This document shows positions 59,301-64,000 of a stretch of DNA of 64,000 nucleotides, one piece after another (within the stretch, counting starts at the first letter, position 1; the number at the start of each line of letters is the position of its first letter). The position numbers were made by a program, and so were the translations under genes. The notes below the pieces were generated by a model. That model was not told the origin of the DNA and made no database searches. It saw only the letters and a list, made by a program, of their open reading frames with translations. Source of the stretch: Aricia agestis (taxonomy: Eukaryota > Arthropoda > Insecta > Lepidoptera > Lycaenidae); NCBI RefSeq assembly GCF_905147365.1, contig NC_056417.1, forward strand, positions 7,896,501 through 7,960,500, read 5' to 3'.

Positions 59301-60685
59301 CATCAGTGCGTTTAAAGCTTTTTTCAATAAATATCGTGATACCAAATATTTTGATTTGTGGCTTGACAATAATTGTTCGGCACAAAATAAAAATTGGCTC
59401 CTCTATTTCTTTTTGGTTCATCTCATTAACTCGGATGAAATAAGCGCTAACAAAATCTGTTCCCGAGGTGCTGACTCCTAGAGAAAGTGCGAGAGGAATA
59501 TCAGAAACAAGAAAATTGAATATTTTAACCAAGTTAACCAAACTTATGCCTTCTCATAAACTTACATTCTGGAAAAGAATACCAACTAATAATATAAATT
59601 TAATAACGAAGAGACTGATTAATGATTAGGTTTTAATATATCTACTTTTTGATCTCTCATAGAAGTAATGTTTTTGATCTCATTACAATTAAGTTTTTGA
59701 TAAATATTTGATAATTATATTTTATTTTGGATGTGTAATATTTTTTAAGTTACTTTTTTATAATTTTCATATGTTTAGTTATGGTACTGTACTAGAAAAT
59801 ATTAGGACTGAAATCAGTAAGAATTCTATTGATTGTTATGATGTTTACGTAACGTCGTTTACAATTTATTACCAAATAATAAATTAAGCATTTAAGTTTC
59901 TTTCACAAATAAACAATTTGTTTTGATATTATGGTTTTATTTCTGCTCAAATTTAATTTTTTTTGCTGTTGCATTTTTGATCTAATGGTCTTTTCAGGTA
60001 ATGACTAGAATTATTTGAAGTGGAATACTTAGTTAAAATACAGTTATTAAGTGGGTAGTGCATTTAACTGCTTTCTTTTTTAGTATTATACTGATAACTT
60101 TTAAACCAATTTTGATTAAACTAATCAAAAATGCCGTTGACGTCACATAATGGCGTTTTTAGATTGATGAATCTGTTTCTTCTCAGTTACGTAATAATCT
60201 ATAAAGCAGTTAGGCGACATAGCGGCATTTTTTCGTATGATTCATGTAAAAAATAGATATATCAAAATTTAAAGACAAAAATCATACGCTAAATGGCAGT
60301 TACCATCGAGGTAACTGCGTTTTAACCTAGCAGCGTGAATGAAAAAGTTATTTACGGGCTAAGCTAAACCAGAAATATGTATTTTAAATTACCTTACAAA
60401 CATATTAAATAGAAAAGGAGAACATGAAAATATTCTACGTAACGTCACTTATTTTAATCAATAATTAAATCTTAACTAATCATAATACTTTTCAAGAAAT
60501 CTGTTTTCCCGCTATTTTTGTCAATTACCAAAAGTTGCGTTTTGCACGTAGCGGTCTTTTCTGGTATCAGGGCAGAATATGACTTGTGTCCACTGTGTAA
60601 ATATTATTATTATGCCTACAGTGTGGATATGGTGTAGAATATAAGATTTTGTGTCTTAAAATTTTTGTTTTTCTTTTACAGGTAG
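53316..60685 (+). CDS. PDAP1: PDAP1 homolog (28 kDa heat- and acid-stable phosphoprotein)
   Basis: Join 53316-53325, 53440-53530, 53715-53808, 55013-55140, 55619-55807, and probably 60682-60685. The first five exons keep phase and give MPRG KYTNHKGRNRKFTSPEE..., an acidic Ser/Asp/Glu stretch (~45-65), the family hallmark KGVSGLIEVENPNR at 71-84, and the basic coiled-coil end SRREREEIERQRA...GKTDQARADLARLAIIRQQREEAAKR. This is the whole PDAP1 layout; about 171 aa against 181 in human. PDAP1-type proteins are small conserved phosphoproteins linked to PDGF binding and RNA/translation-related roles; biochemical function in insects is not settled. The stop is inferred: after donor AG|GTATGT (55808) the next strong acceptor (TTCTTTTACAG, ending 60681) gives AGG TAG. 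Insertion of about 3.5 kb of transposons has lengthened that last intron. Family identity is secure; the last exon is not. Confidence 0.88.
53968..54644. mobile_element. PIF/Harbinger-like MITE in PDAP1 intron 3
   Basis: The ends GGGTGAAGCCAAACGAGTGT and inverse (ACGCTTGTTTGGCTTCACCC) extend inward past GTGAGTC. TTA duplicates flank it (53965-53967, 54645-54647). Near its right end is a 65-bp hairpin, 54490-54520 with 54524-54554. Another copy's end (GGGTGAGGCCATACGAGCGT) starts at ~63937. Confidence 0.85.
54490..54554. repeat. 31-bp perfect hairpin with 3-base loop
   Basis: CCAGTTTGATTCACACGGCG... at 54490-54520 is exactly inverted at 54524-54554 around GTT. It lies inside the MITE at 53968-54644. 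Confidence 0.95.
55175..55515. mobile_element. GC-rich MITE-like insert in PDAP1 intron 4
   Basis: A CG-rich block between AT-rich flanks, with loosely inverted ends (ACACACTCAGTTTCGGAAC / GTTCCGAGTTGATATGTGTG). Confidence 0.5.
55934..57392. mobile_element. 1.46-kb PIF/Harbinger-like non-autonomous element in PDAP1 intron 5
   Basis: The ends GGTCAATGTGTCGAAGTTCG and inverse (CGGACTTCGACACATTGACC), TTA duplicates at 55931-55933 and 57393-57395. AGACGGACTT repeats inside at 56117, 56994, 57353 and 57370. It splits the repeat seen intact at 33745-33910, whose halves lie at ~55845-55933 and 57393-57505. No transposase frame. Confidence 0.88.
57720..57905. repeat. CG-rich foldback-like block in PDAP1 intron 5
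   Basis: GATGCGGTGCGGCGGCGGTA and GGCGATGCACCGCACGCG segments surround ACATATAAAAATGG. The four overlapping frames here are shadows of one repeat. Confidence 0.4.
58482..60575 (+). mobile_element. 2.1-kb DNA transposon with 31-bp perfect TIRs and AATA target duplication
   Basis: 58482-58512 (CTGCCCTGATACCAGAAAAG...) is exactly inverted at 60545-60575. AATA flanks it at 58478-58481 and 60576-60579. It carries the broken transposase-like ORF at 59149-59637 and repeats of ACCG(T/C)(T/C)ATTTAA(C/G) near the left end. The superfamily is not one I can name with confidence. Confidence 0.9.
59149..59637 (+). pseudogene. Internally deleted transposase-like ORF
   Basis: The frame 59149-59481 (110 codons) includes VWHEAIAGRKQNDI, then LDNNCSAQNKNW, a block I recognise from a very repetitive arthropod/cnidarian protein family with a (S/L)D..C.GQNKN signature (probably a DDE-type transposase, possibly filed as DUF7869). 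Right after ANKICS the frame changes, and a +1 frame continues VLTPRESARGISETRK...FWKRIP to TAG at ~59625, resembling the C-terminal tail of the same family. The N-terminal part and the middle are missing, so the protein is non-functional. It lies in the TIR-bounded element 58482-60575. Confidence 0.6.
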
Positions 60686-61280
60686 AGCAATTGATATTAT
60701 GACCAAGAGGATATTTCTTAAAATAAACTCGTATAAAATGTCTGAACAGTCACATCTAAATATCTTTGTGATATACTTTTTGTTCTTCGGACCAATGAAA
60801 CTGAGAAATGCTAAACGCTATTTACTTTTCTTTTATCGCGTCCATATTTATATTATACTGCCATGTATGTTCAACTATTAGTAGTTAATGTAATGGAAAA
60901 TTTATTTTTAATTTTGCACAGTAACTAGAATTTTTGTATTTATATTTAGTTAATTTTTCTACGTAACATTTCACTTGATTTGCATATTTCTCGTTTCATA
61001 ATCTTTTTGGTCGAAAAGTTGAGTCGTAAAATTGCATGTAAAAAAATAATTTAAAATGGTGTAGAAGAAATTCTCACTTTTTACAGTGAATAAAATTGTT
61101 GATGTTTATCACATTACGCAATATTAATAAATTCATGTTTGAATTGAATGTTTTTTTATTTTTTCAGTTATGACTTAAGATTATGAATTATTTGCATAGT
61201 TTTAATTTTTAGATAGTGTCTTTAGACAAATTTTATATGCCAATGTGTATGTGTATAATAAATATGAAATAAAATAATTC
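60686..61280 (+). terminator. Probable 3' UTR and poly-A region of PDAP1
   Basis: AT-rich sequence without repeats, with AATAAA at 61268-61273 followed by a GT-rich TTGTGTTTTCTTTGTTGTGT. It fits the 3' end of a gene whose last acceptor is at 60681. The 60-codon frame at 60699 is not called. Confidence 0.45.
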
Positions 61281-61798
61281 ATATTGTGTTTTCTTTGTTG
61301 TGTTAGGTTAGGCCTTAAAGCTGGGCTGAGTTGGATGTTTGCGGAATCGTATTTTAATAGAAAACATAAAAGCCATATTATTATGTCGTAGTTCATCATA
61401 GTATTTATTGCACATAATCCCAATTTGCGAACGCAAGACGCAGGATAGTAAATAAATTATTTATCGGGTAGAATTTTTCGATTACCAACCGAGACATCTA
61501 TCGGCATTTGTCGGAACTATCGTGAATTATAAGCATTATAATATTTTGTCTGTGTTTTATAAAATAAAAAGCTTCTTAAAATTACTAATAGATGGCGCTT
61601 TTATTTTTATACAATGTAGAGTGGCTCAGCCACGAAGCTCAAACTAATTATAAGGGCTCAGCTGTCTCTGCACTTGTACTAATATAATATTATGTATTCT
61701 GTGCTTGTACATAATAATATGACTGTTTCGGCCGTATTTTGTAACATGAGAAAAAAGGTATCCTGGTAGTAGTTCATTGAATTGGTACATTTTGGTTT
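61281..61798. other. No gene supported
   Basis: Includes a repeat fragment AATAGATGGCGCTTTTATTTT at ~61587, related to the one at ~27740. Confidence 0.4.
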
Positions 61799-62468
61799 GC
61801 ATCAAATGGGGTAGTTCTGATTTTTTTATATGTTGTATGTAATGAGGTGGTAATGACCACATGAGGTGGTAAAAAATTGCAAAAACTGATCAAAAATTTA
61901 AGAGGGCGACTAACCCCAAAAATCAAACATTGTCCTTCTCTCTTCACTCTCACGTCCGTCTTTCATATGCCAGGTGAAAAAGAACGACGCGGATTCATCG
62001 CCAAATTAGTTTTTTCTCAATAACTCGATAAATATACAACTTTTTAAAAATCCGCTAGGTCGATCTCTCAATGATAGAATTTTATACAATGTGTTAAAAT
62101 ATTAACTTAGTTCAATGCACGGTTAAGGCAATAAATGAAAAATTCGTGAAAATTAGATGCATCTTTGTGATTTTTTTCTATCGAGAAAATTTTAAGATAC
62201 CGTGTTTTTGCTCGGATCGAATTTTCGGAAATATAATGTAGTATCTAATTATAGAAAATAAAACAATTCGGGGCTTATTTATTTTCAAGTATAAAAATGA
62301 ATTATAAAATTGATACTTTAGGGCTAGTCGCCCCCTTAATGGTTTATCATGAATCTTACAATGTTCCGGAAGGATTTCGAGGTGGAAAAATTATATTTGT
62401 CATTACCACCTCATTACATACAACATACTTATTATAAAAAAATCAGGACTACCCCATTTGATGGAAGT
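61799..62468. mobile_element. Nested MITEs: two concentric pairs of inverted ends
   Basis: Outer ends ~61802-61858 (ATCAAATGGGGTAGTTCTGA ... ATGAGGTGGTAATGAC) and the inverse 62398-62463. Inner ends ~61898 (TTAAGAGGGCGACTAACCCC) and the inverse ending ~62338. The interior is AT-rich without a frame. Confidence 0.75.
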
Positions 62469-62783
62469 GAAGACTCTTTATTTTATTTTAATTTAATATT
62501 ATTATTTTATATTAAAATACACATATAATTGAGGATTTTGTGAAAATTTCAAGTGTCTACATGTTGCCATTATGGATTGCGAACCAAAAATACCAAAAAA
62601 AATCATGTTTGTCGTATGGGATCCTATTAAAGTACCTATTAAATTTACGTTGTTTTTAGTATTTGTTGTTATAGTATTGGATCCGACCGTATAATCCTGC
62701 AGGAATCGTTTTTTTCGATCAAATTTATTTTAAAATAATATTTAGAACGTATAGAATGGAGAGAGCATGCAGAATTTTACGGT

Positions 62784-62960
62784 CGGCGGGGCTAAAATGG
62801 TCGCTTAGTTGAATCATACAATGAATCATTTACGATTCATTTTTAAACTTCTCTTAGCGTGCAATTCATTTAATGATTCGTACTAAGCAATTTATTTGTT
62901 TGACATTTTTCTATGAAAAGTCGTAAAAATGGTCCAATAAATCCGAATTGCTTTTCTGTC
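62784..62960. mobile_element. Partial relative of the intron-2 MITE of the mucin gene
   Basis: Starts CGGCGGGGCTAAAATGGTCG, as at 21403 (inverse); continues with ATGAATCATTTACGATTCAT. The other end is not found. Confidence 0.5.
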
Positions 62961-63159
62961 AAATAGCAGAATCATCAAATGTTACTATAAACGTCATCTT
63001 TTCTTAGAACTATTCTTATGCCGTAATACATAGAATTTTTTTTTTTATTTATGTTTATCTAAAGAAATTTAAAATTACAAAGTCGGTTTCAAAACTTTGA
63101 AGTTTGTATAGTTTGTATATGACTAAAGTAAAAAATGTTGCCAGCATATAGCATGGCTT

Positions 63160-63500
63160 CATAACGTTATCGATTACTAGAAAAATTACCGTTACGTACC
63201 GTTAATTTTTTATAAGGGTAGCTTAACGATATTTTTAACGATATCTAGTAGGTAACATAACATTTAAATATATTTTAAAAAATGCCGTTATTATTACCGG
63301 TAAAAATATCGTTATTTTCTGGTATGCGACGTTGCCAGTTCGACGCGACACATTTCGTTAATATTCATACAAGTCTGTGGGTAACATTTTTAGATACCTA
63401 TAGGTATAAAAATAACGTTATTAATACTGATATTTTTAACGGTAATTTTTGGTATGCAACGATGCCAGTTCAACGCGACACCTTTCGTTCATGTTAGTAA
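63160..63500. repeat. AT-rich array of TAACG/CGTTA motifs with a duplicated segment
   Basis: GGTATGCGACGTTGCCAGTT at ~63321 and GGTATGCAACGATGCCAGTT at ~63451 start two diverged direct copies (offset ~130). Between and before them are many AACGATATTTTTAACG-type motifs. Confidence 0.6.
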
Positions 63501-63559
63501 ACGCACGAAATCTCACTCAAAGCCCAACTTCGAGCACCAAAGTTTTTCGCAAGATTTGT

Positions 63560-64000
63560 GCTTACCTACTTTTTAGGGTTCCGTAGTCAACAAGGAACCT
63601 TTATAGTTTCGGTCTGTCAGGCCGTTTGTCTGTCTGTATTAAATTTTACTGTGCCAGATGCGGACATCTATACTTACCGTCTTGTACCGCGTTTGAAATT
63701 ACGCGCCATTTCACGCGAACACGGACATGTCATACTTGTTCTTATTTACAGCGAACACTGCACAGTGCACGCGGGTGTGCTCGTACTATTTATTTACGCG
63801 CAAAATTGTTGATTAATTTAATTATTCAGTGAACCGTGAGCCGTGACCCGTTTGCTCGTTTGCCCCCTCATTTCATAAAAAAAAATTCGACATGACGCAT
63901 ATTTTAGGGTTCCGTAGTCAACAAGGAACCCTTAGGGTGAGGCCATACGAGCGTAATTTTGTGAGTCGTGAGTCACCTGATGGAAAGCAACTACCGTCGC
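63560..64000. mobile_element. Repeat mosaic at the window edge
   Basis: TTTTAGGGTTCCGTAGTCAA occurs at ~63572 and again at ~63901, each the head of a (GTCT)n-type element (GTCTGTCTG at ~63628). A SINE 3' block with A tail lies at ~63841-63887. A TTA-adjacent MITE end of the 53968 family begins at ~63937, and ACCTGATGGAAAGCAACT of the SINE follows at the last bases, cut by the window. Confidence 0.65.

Overview
The window reads as nuclear DNA from a moth or butterfly (Lepidoptera). The base composition is AT-rich, genes are split by GT-AG introns, and the space between them is packed with repeats of the lepidopteran type: (GTCT)n-carrying miniature elements, poly-A SINEs, tRNA-derived SINEs, PIF/Harbinger-like and TA-flanked MITEs. 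No bacterial-style operons, CRISPR arrays or intact tRNA/rRNA genes are visible. All gene models below were assembled by hand from splice sites and reading phase; no search was run.

About 1-9.5 kb is a repeat field: hairpins, MITEs, a poly-A SINE, an 810-bp fold-back element and a solo LTR. About 9.6-15.6 kb holds two tandem plus-strand paralogs (498 and 465 aa). Each has a short cytosolic exon 1, a phase-1 intron at the same place, one transmembrane helix at residues ~53-75, and a lumenal domain that looks like an alpha-1,4-galactosyltransferase-type fold whose DxD metal motif has decayed. Both tails carry an acidic dileucine sorting signal. About 16-22.3 kb (minus strand, convergent with the second paralog) is a large secreted peritrophin/mucin: signal peptide, 13 six-cysteine chitin-binding type-2 (CBM14) domains, a Thr/Ser/Gln mucin stalk and a dibasic furin-like site. 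Its four coding exons total 5202 bases in perfect phase.

From 22.3 to 53 kb I find no convincing protein gene. The tract holds long palindromes, tandem repeats, a 2-kb inverted repeat, SINE copies, a 5'-truncated LINE, and at ~46.9 kb a TATA-bearing minus-strand promoter with a splice donor that could be a distant non-coding first exon (inference). About 53.3-60.7 kb is a plus-strand homolog of PDAP1 (28 kDa heat- and acid-stable phosphoprotein), with five clear coding exons and a probable last exon giving one base plus the stop. Its introns host several datable DNA-transposon insertions, one carrying a broken transposase-like ORF. From 61 to 64 kb is repeats again.

The most interesting points are the degenerate glycosyltransferase-like pair with conserved dileucine signals, the 13-domain chitin-binding mucin with a predicted cleavage site before its last domain, and a recurring class of paired, nearly loop-less palindromes, one of which can be read as a local inverted duplication by comparison with the other arm of the 2-kb inverted repeat.
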